In this document: in pieces, positions 15,656-23,850 of the stretch | Position numbering within the stretch: position 1 is the first letter of the stretch | Layout: each line of letters opens with the position of its first letter | Assembly (NCBI GenBank): GCA_000242935.3 | Contig: CP007054.1 | Span: 35,832-99,831, forward strand | DNA length: 64,000 nt | Reading direction: 5' to 3' | DNA from: Opitutaceae bacterium TAV5 | GTDB taxonomy: Bacteria > Verrucomicrobiota > Verrucomicrobiia > Opitutales > Opitutaceae | Translations under genes and position numbers: made by a program | The notes under the pieces: generated by a model | The model's input: only the letters and a program-made list of their open reading frames with translations | What the model was told of the DNA's origin: nothing | Database searches by the model: none

Positions 15656-17322
15656 GATTCAACAATCTGCACCTTGTGCGGTTGCTCCTCTTTTGGGGTG
15701 CCTGTTGCTTCATCCTTTTCCGCTGTGGGTTCCCTCCCCTGAATCCCATCCTTGGATATCGCCCTCATAACTTCTGGCGACAAGCTTTGATCCGGGGCGG
15801 GAAGATCAACCCGTCGTGGAGAAGGAAGTAAGGGATCCTCAGCTTCAACAGATATCAGAATAGCCAGTTCACTTCGCCGTGAAATCTTCCCGTCAGTCCT
15901 GAACAAACCTCCAATGCCCGGAATCGCGGATAAAAACGGGACCCCCCTAGACGTGGTTCCGCTGGTTTCCTCGATAAACCCACCCAATATTGCCGTTTCT
16001 CCATTCCGGAGCACCACGGTGGACCGGTAACGCTTGACACCAACGTTATAGGCGGTGCTACCGCCATCAGGCGAGGTCACGTTACCGCGAAAGTCTGTTA
16101 TTGTTGGCGATACAGATAGCGTAGTGACCAGTTGGTCATCAACCTGCGGTGTTACCTCCAGAACATTCCCAAATGAGATTGTCTCCTTACTATAGTTCGT
16201 CTCTGTTGTCGGAGTGACCCCTGTTGTTGCTTGGTTATAGGTGGTCTGGGATTCCTTGCTGAAAACCGGCCTATCTTCCGAAATCTGCATAAGGGCCATC
16301 TGGTTGTTCAATGCAGATACCGTGCTCCTGTTTGTAACAGTTACATCGCCCTGTTCTTTCAAGGCGGAGATCAGGGCACTTACTTTTCCGGACGCTATAA
16401 CTGCCCGAAACGTTTCACCCGGCAGCGTCACCCCGCCTACATCGCCCAAGTTTGTCGTCAAGCTACCTGTACCACTGCCCGTCTCCCCGTTAATTCCAGT
16501 GAATGAACCCCCGACAACCGGAGCGTTTCCACCCTTGCCGATTGAAAAAGCCGCTATGCTCCAATCTACCCCCATTTTCTGGCTATCCGCCAAGTCGACA
16601 CGAACTAACCGGACCGCTATTACCACAGAACGCCGCACGCGTTTCATCACCTGATTGATATATGTTTCAACCTCTGCATGTGTCCGTAATGAAGCAGTAA
16701 GTTGAACAAGCCCTGCGAATCTGTTGATAACAAGCCGCTCGTCTTTCCCGACAAAAGCTTTGGCATCCTCCTCAAACCTGCCCCAGAAATCAGCCTCACT
16801 CTCGCTGGTTAATGACACGCTTGAATCCCCGCTACCGTTGCCTTCGGAATTATTGGAATTACCGGACCGGCGGTAACTGGACGAACTACTCCCTGAATTA
16901 TTCGAATTGCTCGCGGATATGTTTACGCTGGCGCTGCTGCTCATTGTCTGGGATAGTTGCAAGTAATCAACCGAATAAACCTTTGTAACAAATCGGTGAA
17001 CTATTATGTACGAATCGCCCTCACTACCATCGATTTCATAATGCCATCCATGTGGCCGGCATATAGCGTCGAGTAATCCGCGTAACCTTGTACCAGTGAC
17101 ACGAAAAGATACCTCGCCTGAAACATCCGAATCCATAATAATCGGGATGCCGTAACTTCTCGATAGTGTATCAAACACATCACCGACTGGCCGAGGGCTA
17201 GCAACAACAAAATGCGATACCGGTGTTTCTAGCGCCTTTTGTATAGTTGAGCGAGTTTGCGCACTCGCGCATATCGCACAGAGCAAGAATAGGGCAATGA
17301 ATTTAGATATTTTGTATGCCAT
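15652..17322 (-). CDS. Outer-membrane secretin (GspD/PilQ family)
   Basis: I take the start at 17322, where ATG opens a signal peptide (MAYKISKFIALFLLCAICASAQ). The 556-aa product has an STN/N0-type domain (30-100), a Ser/Asn-rich linker around 140-180 and an N1/N3-like domain. The C-terminal secretin signature follows (VVLRNGETAILGGFIEE and GVPFLSAIPGIGGLF). It would form the gated outer-membrane channel for the pilus. The short Gln/Pro/Glu-rich tail after 500 may bind a pilotin. It overlaps the PilT-like gene by 20 bases. Confidence 0.93.
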   Translation of the reverse strand: MAYKISKFIALFLLCAICASAQTRSTIQKALETPVSHFVVASPRPVGDVFDTLSRSYGIPIIMDSDVSGEVSFRVTGTRLRGLLDAICRPHGWHYEIDGSEGDSYIIVHRFVTKVYSVDYLQLSQTMSSSASVNISASNSNNSGSSSSSYRRSGNSNNSEGNGSGDSSVSLTSESEADFWGRFEEDAKAFVGKDERLVINRFAGLVQLTASLRTHAEVETYINQVMKRVRRSVVIAVRLVRVDLADSQKMGVDWSIAAFSIGKGGNAPVVGGSFTGINGETGSGTGSLTTNLGDVGGVTLPGETFRAVIASGKVSALISALKEQGDVTVTNRSTVSALNNQMALMQISEDRPVFSKESQTTYNQATTGVTPTTETNYSKETISFGNVLEVTPQVDDQLVTTLSVSPTITDFRGNVTSPDGGSTAYNVGVKRYRSTVVLRNGETAILGGFIEETSGTTSRGVPFLSAIPGIGGLFRTDGKISRRSELAILISVEAEDPLLPSPRRVDLPAPDQSLSPEVMRAISKDGIQGREPTAEKDEATGTPKEEQPHKVQIVES

Positions 17323-18505
17323 ACATGCGCCCAATCAGTTGAAATTGCTGGGAAGTAATGTGTTTCCGGTTATGTAAATGACGTAACATTGCTCTCGGGA
17401 CCGGGGAAAACCTGACTACCTCCTCCGCGCTATATTCCTTGCTCAAGAAGAGTTCTTCAAGGTGCTCTTCAAAAGTAAACATCCCATCCCTCCTTCCTGT
17501 CAGCATCGTGTTTTTTATCTGGTTGAAATCTGCTCGCGCAATACATCCGCTGATTCCCTCGTTGACTATCATCAATTCATAATTCGCACGCAGTTTCCCT
17601 TCTCTTGTCGGTATCAGTCTCTGTGACACTACCCCCAGGAGCGCGGTGCTAATTGAATTCAAAAAGAATTCCTTTCCCTCCCCTGGAGAAGCCGTGATTA
17701 ATCGTGAGATGCTTTGTTCTGCGTTCCCCGTATGCAAAGTCCCAAAAACCAGATGACCTGTTTCTGCCGCTTCCACCGCATACCGTATGGCTTCCGGTTC
17801 ACGCAGTTCCCCGAACATGATTACGTCGGGATCTTCACGCATGGCTGACTTTGCAGCCTCAATAAAATTCTCGATATGACCATGACCATATGGTCCCACT
17901 TCATGCTGCTGCACCAGTCCTTTCCTCGATCTGAATATTGTTTCAATCGGGGCCTCGTAGGTGATTACTTTGATCGGCTGGGTCTCGACAAGGTGGTCAA
18001 TGATTGCAGCCAAAGTGGTTGACTTCCCCGAACCTGTCTGACCCGTTGCCAAAACTAGGCCGGCACTCCGTGAGTGTATCAGTTCGATCAACGCCCGAGG
18101 TGTGCCTAGTGCGGTAAGTGGACGTGGCGCATCCGCCAGAGAGCGCAGATTAAAAGAAAATCCGGTTTGTCCAACTTTGGCATGAACCCGGAATCGCTTT
18201 CTCGACCCATCCAGGTCGATTTCCACACTTCTGTCATCGGGACTGAAAAAAGTCCGCTTTTCACGTCCCTCCTCCTTAGTAAGCGATCTCCAAGCCTCAA
18301 GGGCCTCTTCTTCCGCTATCGGCCTGTCACCAAGATAACGTATATCCCCATAAACCCTGAGGGCCGGCTTTTCCCCGGGGGTAAAATGCCAGTCACTCGC
18401 CCCATCAGCGACCCCTTCCCGTAACCACGAAGCTATCTGCCCGCTTGCGGGTACCCGTACCGTCGGGTGCCGAACATCAATTGTGGCAGTTGCAGTCACG
18501 AACAC
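17303..18505 (-). CDS. PilT-type retraction ATPase
   Basis: The 400-aa protein starts at GTG (18505; a second GTG at 18499 is also possible). It has an N-terminal PAS-like domain and a RecA-like domain with Walker A GQTGSGKST near 155, Walker B (VIMFGELREPEAI) and His box (GTLHTGNA). The absence of the CxxC zinc module and the shorter N terminus favour PilT/PilU over PilB. PilT powers fibre retraction. It is the first gene of the operon, just behind the conserved promoter-like block. Confidence 0.9.
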   Translation of the reverse strand: MFVTATATIDVRHPTVRVPASGQIASWLREGVADGASDWHFTPGEKPALRVYGDIRYLGDRPIAEEEALEAWRSLTKEEGREKRTFFSPDDRSVEIDLDGSRKRFRVHAKVGQTGFSFNLRSLADAPRPLTALGTPRALIELIHSRSAGLVLATGQTGSGKSTTLAAIIDHLVETQPIKVITYEAPIETIFRSRKGLVQQHEVGPYGHGHIENFIEAAKSAMREDPDVIMFGELREPEAIRYAVEAAETGHLVFGTLHTGNAEQSISRLITASPGEGKEFFLNSISTALLGVVSQRLIPTREGKLRANYELMIVNEGISGCIARADFNQIKNTMLTGRRDGMFTFEEHLEELFLSKEYSAEEVVRFSPVPRAMLRHLHNRKHITSQQFQLIGRMYGIQNI

Positions 18506-18520
18506 CTTTTAAGATACATT

Positions 18521-18551
18521 GTTATGACTTGTCACATAAAAAAACTTTCAA
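18521..18551 (-). promoter_or_regulatory. Shared promoter-like block, pilus operon
   Basis: On the minus strand TTGAAA (18551-18546) and CATAAC (18526-18521) are separated by 19 bases ending TGTGACAAGT. The same layout stands in front of the adhesin, T4SS and traK operons. The block ends 16 bases before the PilT start. Confidence 0.6.
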
Positions 18552-18636
18552 AATGACACCTATTGTAACTTATTATCCTTTAGTATGTAAAGAATCATCC
18601 GATTCAACAAAGGACCCGGTGCAAGAGGGTTTCATC

Positions 18637-18708
18637 GACGTTTCGGTGGTAATTCCTGAGATCAGGGGGGAGGGGAATTCTCAAACCGCGAGATGTTTCC
18701 GAAACGTC
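18637..18708. terminator. Inverted repeat between polyvalent genes and pilus operon
   Basis: GACGTTTCGG at 18637-18646 is the exact complement of CCGAAACGTC at 18699-18708, closing a 52-base loop. There is no T-run, so a structured leader or an element end is as likely as a terminator. The rest of 18552-18825 holds no gene I can support. Confidence 0.3.
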
Positions 18709-18825
18709 AAGGTCGCCTCTCCTACCTCGCCGTTACGATTTCTGGCGTTGCATAAGTGCCGCCTTCCTGAAATGCCTCGCAGGGCTTCAATTGAAACTGC
18801 AACAGGGTGACCAGTTGCGTGCATT

Positions 18826-19311
18826 TCACGGTCTGGATCTACCCGACCGTTGCGTTTTTTGGGCTGTGGGGAGATTGGCACCGTTCGGCCCCTCGGTCTC
18901 GGGGAAAACTGCTTGGGCCCCGAAAAACTCGGATGCCATTGCGAAGGCCCCGATATAGCCCCCTTGGATAGGCGAATCTTCACCTGTTCCCGGGTCACGC
19001 CATAGCCAGATGCCTTCGATGCTGTCTTTCGCCGTCAAAACTTCCCCGGCCGGCCGAAAGATGATGGTCCCGAAACCCCGGTCAAAGTTGTCACTGATGA
19101 ACCACTCGCGCTGGCCTTGGTACTCAGGCATGTGCGCCACCTTCCCGTCATCGAAATCGCAATAGACAGCCCTCCGGGCCAGTTTTGCGGTAAGCCCGGC
19201 TGCCATGGCCGACCGGATCATTGCGTCCTCTACCAATTCAACGACGCGTGGGACAACAGGCTTTGGGTCATTTTCCATAACAGGCAGTCCGGGTTCAGAT
19301 TCACTCCTCAA
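18826..19311 (-). CDS. Hypothetical protein of the polyvalent-protein cluster
   Basis: A 161-aa frame opening at TTG (19311), 4 bases inside the upstream stop; an ATG at 19278 (MENDPKPVV...) is an alternative start. Residues 15-125 look folded (VEDAMIRSAMAAGLTAKLARRA; WLWRDPGTGED); the tail is disordered. I recognise no family. The strict overlap with the PBECR-like gene suggests one transcription unit, possibly modules of what was once a single long polyvalent protein. Confidence 0.5.
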   Translation of the reverse strand: MRSESEPGLPVMENDPKPVVPRVVELVEDAMIRSAMAAGLTAKLARRAVYCDFDDGKVAHMPEYQGQREWFISDNFDRGFGTIIFRPAGEVLTAKDSIEGIWLWRDPGTGEDSPIQGGYIGAFAMASEFFGAQAVFPETEGPNGANLPTAQKTQRSGRSRP

Positions 19312-20054
19312 CGCGAACGTCTCACTGAGTACGAATGTTTTTCCGGAACCGGCAACGGCAATCCATCGGATACCGTCTCAGGTCCCGCTGGCTTTGGCTT
19401 GACATCGCCGATGTCTGAGACCACCTTTTCACCGCCAGCAATGGTTTCCAGCTCGGGATATTGAAGCCCGACCGAGTGAAACCACTGCTGGCTCTTTTTT
19501 TGGTGGTAATAAAGAACTCGCCCAGATTCTTCAAACCAGCGGGCAATCCTCTGATTGAAGCTCGCTCCGTAAACGCTTGCGATGATGTGAGCCAAGTAGG
19601 CGTTGACTTCCCTGTTAAGGCCCATCGCGACGAAAATCGGCCGTCCCTCACTGTCGTTGCGGTCCAGCATCACCACAACTGAATCACCCACCGTTTCAGA
19701 CTGAAATACGGCCACAGGATGCTCGATGGCGTGATGAAGGGTGCGAAGGGTTAGCAATGTAATTCCGTGAATCCTCATGGCTTTTTTAATCACCGAAGGC
19801 GGCACAAAGACGGGGTGATCTTCAAATCCGACCCGCTTAAGGATCTCCGGAGTGCGTCCGAACAAAACCGGGCGGCGATCGTGAACCCCTTCGAGTGTTT
19901 CGCGCAGGCTTTCCTTCCATTGGCGGATGGCTTCGGCAGGGGTTTCAGGTAGTGGCTGGTTTGTGTTCAATGCTCCAGTGTCTGGCTCGGTTTGTTTGAC
20001 GGTGCAGTTATCGGCTGCAAACGCGAGAAAGCCCCGCAGTCTTCGGAAGATCAT
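19308..20054 (-). CDS. Polyvalent-protein module, PBECR/MuF-C-like nuclease fold
   Basis: I place the start at 20054 because GGAGG lies 9 bases upstream; the longer upstream frame is a shadow of the ART-like gene. The 248-aa protein has an EAIRQWKESL-type linker, a conserved stretch (PEILKRVGFEDHPVFVPPSVIKKAMRIHGI), an alternating-strand region and a C-terminal VYG...RYYHQKKSQQWFHSVGLQYPEL segment. This matches the barnase/EndoU/RelE-like domain found at the end of polyvalent proteins of phages and conjugative elements. These proteins are thought to act in the recipient cell. The catalytic residues are not assigned. Confidence 0.65.
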   Translation of the reverse strand: MIFRRLRGFLAFAADNCTVKQTEPDTGALNTNQPLPETPAEAIRQWKESLRETLEGVHDRRPVLFGRTPEILKRVGFEDHPVFVPPSVIKKAMRIHGITLLTLRTLHHAIEHPVAVFQSETVGDSVVVMLDRNDSEGRPIFVAMGLNREVNAYLAHIIASVYGASFNQRIARWFEESGRVLYYHQKKSQQWFHSVGLQYPELETIAGGEKVVSDIGDVKPKPAGPETVSDGLPLPVPEKHSYSVRRSR

Positions 20055-20526
20055 CAGGCAACGCCTCCAGCGGTGTAATACACGCGATGTTGATGACAAA
20101 CACACTGCTGGCGCTTCCGGGAAAATCATCATTCTCGGCAACACGAACGGCATCGTAACCCAACCGTTTTGCTGACGCCACCATCGGGGTTTCGTCAAAA
20201 TCCATGTAGTGGACTGGTCCCCCGATTGTTTCAGCCACTTCCAACGCCTCCGTGAGTCGGACTCGTGTCGCGGAATCAATTCTCGGGTCTTTCAAGGTCT
20301 CCGTGATGATCTCAATCGCCACGCCGGCCTTTCTGGTGTCCGCAAGACGAGCGTACCTTAACACATAGCGCCGGGCCCCTGGAGCCTCGGAATAGGTGCT
20401 TTCGCCATCGATGCCGAAGTATGCGCCGCTGTCGTCAAATTCCCCTACCCTCGTGAGGGTCAGATCAATGTTTTCAGGGGGGGAGTGAATCATGATTTCT
20501 TCATTTCCGAAGCGATCGGCGAACAT
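20008..20526 (-). CDS. Polyvalent-protein module, ADP-ribosyltransferase-like
   Basis: The 172-aa protein reads as an ART-like domain of polyvalent proteins: ENIDLTLTRVGEFDDSGAYFGIDGESTYSEAPGARRYVLRYARL followed by a terminal GYDAVRVAEN element typical of such folds. It overlaps the next gene by 47 bases in another frame. Either they are two separately translated modules or an ancestral fusion broken by a frameshift. The ADP-ribosylation activity is inferred from fold resemblance only. Confidence 0.55.
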   Translation of the reverse strand: MFADRFGNEEIMIHSPPENIDLTLTRVGEFDDSGAYFGIDGESTYSEAPGARRYVLRYARLADTRKAGVAIEIITETLKDPRIDSATRVRLTEALEVAETIGGPVHYMDFDETPMVASAKRLGYDAVRVAENDDFPGSASSVFVINIACITPLEALPDDLPKTAGLSRVCSR

Positions 20527-20758
20527 GGCCGTTCCGGTAATCCGATCCGCGCGGGGTCGGCAAACAAGCCCCTTCTATTGACGGGAGGAAGTTGCGAATG
20601 AATCCACTGACACTGTTGGGATATCGAGCCTTGATCATGGCCTTGATTTCAACGTCCACGTTTCCTGATCGAGGTCGATGGTCGTGTGGGGCGAATTTCT
20701 TTTGAGATTTCCCGGAAGAGGCCGGACATGCCCCCTCGGGGGGGCATGGAAATATCAA
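20501..20758 (-). pseudogene. Doubtful fragment upstream of the ART-like module
   Basis: An 85-aa frame from a TTG at 20758. Its first 15 codons coincide with the GC-rich hairpin after the barrel gene, and only the part around VEIKAMIKARYPNSVSGFI looks protein-like. It may be a decayed N-terminal part of the neighbouring polyvalent protein. Low confidence. Confidence 0.2.
20727..20748 (-). terminator. GC hairpin after the outer-membrane barrel gene
   Basis: CATGCCCCC (20727-20735) pairs perfectly with GGGGGCATG (20740-20748) around a 4-base loop, just past the barrel gene stop at 20755. No T-run follows, so termination may be partial or Rho-assisted. Confidence 0.5.
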
Positions 20759-21369
20759 AAACGGTAGGTGACAGACAAATTCACACTCGGGCGGGCGTAG
20801 GTCGTATCCTTCGAGAGTGTGAGATCTCCATCCCCGATCCCTTTGTACTCCTTGTTGTCAACCCAGAGAATCCGTCCGCCAAGATCAAATGACCAATTTT
20901 TCGTAATTGAATAACTGATACCAGCGGTGATTCCGTAGGTGAACAACCAGTTGGAATCAGATCCCGTGCTATCTGGGCTTGGCGTATCCAGCGTGAACTT
21001 GTCATGAATCACCCCCACCGTCGCACCGGCTGAAAGACTCCAAATCTTTGCTTCGCCAAAAGCGTAAGTAAACCGGTAATTCACCAGAATCGGTACCTGT
21101 TTCTTCTCGATGTCGAACTCGGAAAAATTCCAATGCCCGTCAGCCTTAACATATCCAACTTCAAGCCCGACACTGTGGGCGTCGGTGATATTGAGACCCA
21201 CTTCGACAAATGCACCCACTTCCCAATCTGAAAAGTCGTCGGCGGTACCGATCGCCTTAAACTTCGTCACATCGGCACCGGCCCGGGTGAAGACCTCGGC
21301 GGCATGGGCCGTGGCGCTCGCGAGCGCGACAGCAGAGAGAATGGACACAAACAGCGTGGTGCGTTTCAT
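20755..21369 (-). CDS. Outer-membrane beta-barrel protein
   Basis: The 204-aa protein has a signal peptide (MKRTTLFVSILSAVALASATAHA, cleaved before AEV). It then shows alternating hydrophobic strands with aromatic girdles (WEVGAFVEVGLNI, HSVGLEVGYV, ...) and a C-terminal Phe (VNLSVTYRF). The size and eight-strand pattern resemble the small OmpA/OmpW-type barrel family. BAM should insert it. Its role is unknown; on a mobile element it might alter surface recognition or entry exclusion, which is speculation. Confidence 0.8.
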   Translation of the reverse strand: MKRTTLFVSILSAVALASATAHAAEVFTRAGADVTKFKAIGTADDFSDWEVGAFVEVGLNITDAHSVGLEVGYVKADGHWNFSEFDIEKKQVPILVNYRFTYAFGEAKIWSLSAGATVGVIHDKFTLDTPSPDSTGSDSNWLFTYGITAGISYSITKNWSFDLGGRILWVDNKEYKGIGDGDLTLSKDTTYARPSVNLSVTYRF

Positions 21370-21468
21370 ATTTATCCTGAGTTTAGGTTGAGGAATTGCC
21401 GGTGTAAGGAACGGCGACAGGTGCTAGCAAAACTACTTCGCCAACTAGAGCAAGAAATTTTTCAGATT

Positions 21469-23211
21469 TCAGAATCGCTGCCATCCCGCCGGAGTGTAAA
21501 GGTAACGAACCCCATCCACTACGTGAAGTTGCCCGATTGTCGGATTCTCCGGGAAAGTGTTCGTCGGTGCCGGTTCGGTCGGATCAGTGGGATTTGTCGG
21601 GGGTGGCCCCGGATCGGTAACGCCGGCGATGAGGTTGCGAGTGGCGGTGATGACGACGCGTGCCTCGTCCGACGAGGACACAAGCGGCAACGCGGCGGCG
21701 GACGCAACACGGCCGGCGGACCCGGCTTCCGAGAAATCGGACGAAGTTCGGCCGCTGAGTTGAATCGAGGAACCCTGCACGTCGATAACGACGCCCGGCT
21801 GCGCTACACCCACTGCAAACGTCACGGATGCGGTTGCAGGCAAGTACATGAACGTGCCCGGGAACGATGCGGTCACGGTGACATTACCGTATCCTCCTGC
21901 CAAAGAAACGAGGCCTGAACCGGAGTTGATCGTAGCTACCCCTGAAATGGAAAAGGTGGGTGTAGTGCCGGCATCCGTACTCCACGAGATGGCGAACGGT
22001 TGGGAATCCACCGGCTTTGAACCGGGATTCTGGAGCACAACAGTCTGATCCAGTTTCGCCAGGAATAATGCCGTCACGGAACGACTACCTGTCACAAGAA
22101 ATGTGATACCCGGGGACGGGTTTGCCGCGGTTGCGCCGGGACCGTTCTGATCACCGGAAAAGCCGGCAAAATAGCTATCACTCCCCGCTTGCGGTGTAAG
22201 CGTGCAATAAGTGCCTTCGGCATAGGTTCCACCACCGGCTACCGAGCCATTCCCGACGATCGTCACGCTGACCGAATACAAAGTTGGCGGCGGTTCGTTG
22301 ACAGTGATGGTCGCGGTCGCAGTGTTCGAGACGGCGTAGCCATTGCCTGCGGGACTCATCACCGTCACCTGGTAGGTTCCGGCCGAGTTGAATGTGACTG
22401 TCTTCGTCGTTCCGTTCCCCCCTGCCAGACCGCCCCAAGTGTAATCGTTCTTCCCGCCCGATGCGGTAAACGTCACGGAATCGCCCGCCGTAACAGTCCT
22501 CGATGCCGGACTGATCGTAACAGTTTGCGCGACAGGAACCGGTACGGTAACGGAGACGATAGCTGTGGCGGTATTCGATGCGGCGTAGCCGTTGCCGGCG
22601 GGACTCATCACCGTCACCTGGTAGGTGCCAGCGGAACCGAATGTGACCGATTTTGTGTTCCCGCTCCCGCTCGCCGATCCGCCCCATGTATATCCGTTTT
22701 GCCCTCCGGAAGCAGTAAATACTACGGAGGTTCCAACCGCGACAGAATTGGATGCGGGCGAAATTGTGACAGTAGGGTGGACCACCGTTCCGGCATACAC
22801 TGACACACGGTATCTGTACCATCGCACAGACGGCCGCCCGTTCATGCCCGTGTAAGTGCTACGTGTTATGACATAGTAGAATCTATTATTATATTTAACT
22901 AGATGATAACGGTATACATGATCCGACATGCCGCCAGCATCACCTCGGCCTAGTGAGACCGTGAACCCAGCATCGGTGGTTACGGTATAAGTATAGTTGT
23001 CTTTCACCGCCCCCGAATCCAAGACTTGGATCTCGGTATATACACCCGAGGCCTCGGGAAACCCCACGCTGGCAAGACTGGTACTGGATCCCTCAACGAC
23101 AAACCCCGAGGAGGAACGGTATGCCTCACCCTCAACACTGATTGCGTGAACTGCCGTTATGAGCCATGCCCATGCAGCGACAAAACACACAGACCGAATA
23201 CCTTTATTCAT
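21469..23211 (-). CDS. Secreted Ig-like repeat protein, possible adhesin
   Basis: The 580-aa protein starts with a signal peptide (MNKGIRSVCFVAAWAWLITAVHA). A unique N-terminal domain (24-145) is followed by two near-identical PKD/Ig-like repeats of about 85 residues (TVTISPAS...VTFTASGG...YTWGG...GTYQVTVMSPAGNGYA) near 148-235 and 236-325. Then come an InlB/bacterial-repeat-like domain, further Ig-like units and a C-terminal Pro/Thr linker ending in GQLHVVDGVRYLYTPAGWQRF. A perfect ribosome site (GGAGGTGAT) and its own copy of the shared promoter-like block lie upstream. An adhesin or pilus-associated surface protein fits, but binding is not shown. Confidence 0.7.
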   Translation of the reverse strand: MNKGIRSVCFVAAWAWLITAVHAISVEGEAYRSSSGFVVEGSSTSLASVGFPEASGVYTEIQVLDSGAVKDNYTYTVTTDAGFTVSLGRGDAGGMSDHVYRYHLVKYNNRFYYVITRSTYTGMNGRPSVRWYRYRVSVYAGTVVHPTVTISPASNSVAVGTSVVFTASGGQNGYTWGGSASGSGNTKSVTFGSAGTYQVTVMSPAGNGYAASNTATAIVSVTVPVPVAQTVTISPASRTVTAGDSVTFTASGGKNDYTWGGLAGGNGTTKTVTFNSAGTYQVTVMSPAGNGYAVSNTATATITVNEPPPTLYSVSVTIVGNGSVAGGGTYAEGTYCTLTPQAGSDSYFAGFSGDQNGPGATAANPSPGITFLVTGSRSVTALFLAKLDQTVVLQNPGSKPVDSQPFAISWSTDAGTTPTFSISGVATINSGSGLVSLAGGYGNVTVTASFPGTFMYLPATASVTFAVGVAQPGVVIDVQGSSIQLSGRTSSDFSEAGSAGRVASAAALPLVSSSDEARVVITATRNLIAGVTDPGPPPTNPTDPTEPAPTNTFPENPTIGQLHVVDGVRYLYTPAGWQRF

Positions 23212-23227
23212 ATCACCTCCATTCTTT

Positions 23228-23258
23228 GTTATTCCTTGTCCATTCTTTGAATTTTCAA
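23228..23258 (-). promoter_or_regulatory. Shared promoter-like block, adhesin gene
   Basis: Minus-strand TTGAAA (23258-23253) and AATAAC (23233-23228), with a 19-base spacer ending ATGGACAAGG. This is the same geometry as ahead of PilT, the T4SS operon and traK. It ends 17 bases before the start codon. Confidence 0.6.
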
Positions 23259-23290
23259 GAATTAGAACCCCTGTCTAAACCAATGACAAG

Positions 23291-23848
23291 TCAATCTCCC
23301 GGTAGTCGCAAAGGTCTGCGGCCAGTCGCAAGTGCCTTCTGACCCGAGGGGAGAGGGATGGAATTCCCCGCCTCCCCGTCCACGTCGATCGCTGCGGATT
23401 CGACTGAATCGACAGGGGAACTGTCAGGAAGCGAGGCGTCGTTGATAACTTCGAAGTTACCCGGCACCGCCTTCTCCGGCGAAACCGTCCTGTGCCTGCC
23501 CAGAACAAAATCCACCGCTGCGAGTATCGACTGCGAAACGGTACCCTGGATTGCCTGCTCCGCCGAGGAAGCTTGCAACGCATCGCCGACCCGCGTGGCA
23601 GCAGAAAACTTGCTCCTCCGCCGCGGCGTCCGGATCTTGTCGGCAGCAGCTCGTGCCTCGGCCCATGCGATGTCCGGATCAACAGCCTCGCAGGGTTTCA
23701 TGCCCTCGATGCTGATCCGCTCCGCAAACTCGCAGGCCTTCTCCTCGATCTCGCGAAGTGCGTCGGCAATAGCTGCGCGAACTTCTGCCCACTCATTTCG
23801 GTCTGTGTTGCTTTCCCGGTTTCCATCATTCATTGTAATGTATCTCAT
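23291..23848 (-). CDS. Hypothetical protein at end of T4SS operon
   Basis: A 185-aa soluble protein whose ATG lies 2 bases after the TrbL-like stop; a second in-frame ATG at 23833 is possible. The N-terminal 100 residues are helical and charged (EVRAAIADALREIEEKACEFAERI...). The C-terminal part is Pro/Ser/Asp-rich. There is no family match. The position suggests that it is the last gene of the transfer operon. Confidence 0.6.
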   Translation of the reverse strand: MRYITMNDGNRESNTDRNEWAEVRAAIADALREIEEKACEFAERISIEGMKPCEAVDPDIAWAEARAAADKIRTPRRRSKFSAATRVGDALQASSAEQAIQGTVSQSILAAVDFVLGRHRTVSPEKAVPGNFEVINDASLPDSSPVDSVESAAIDVDGEAGNSIPLPSGQKALATGRRPLRLPGD

Positions 23849-23850
23849 TT

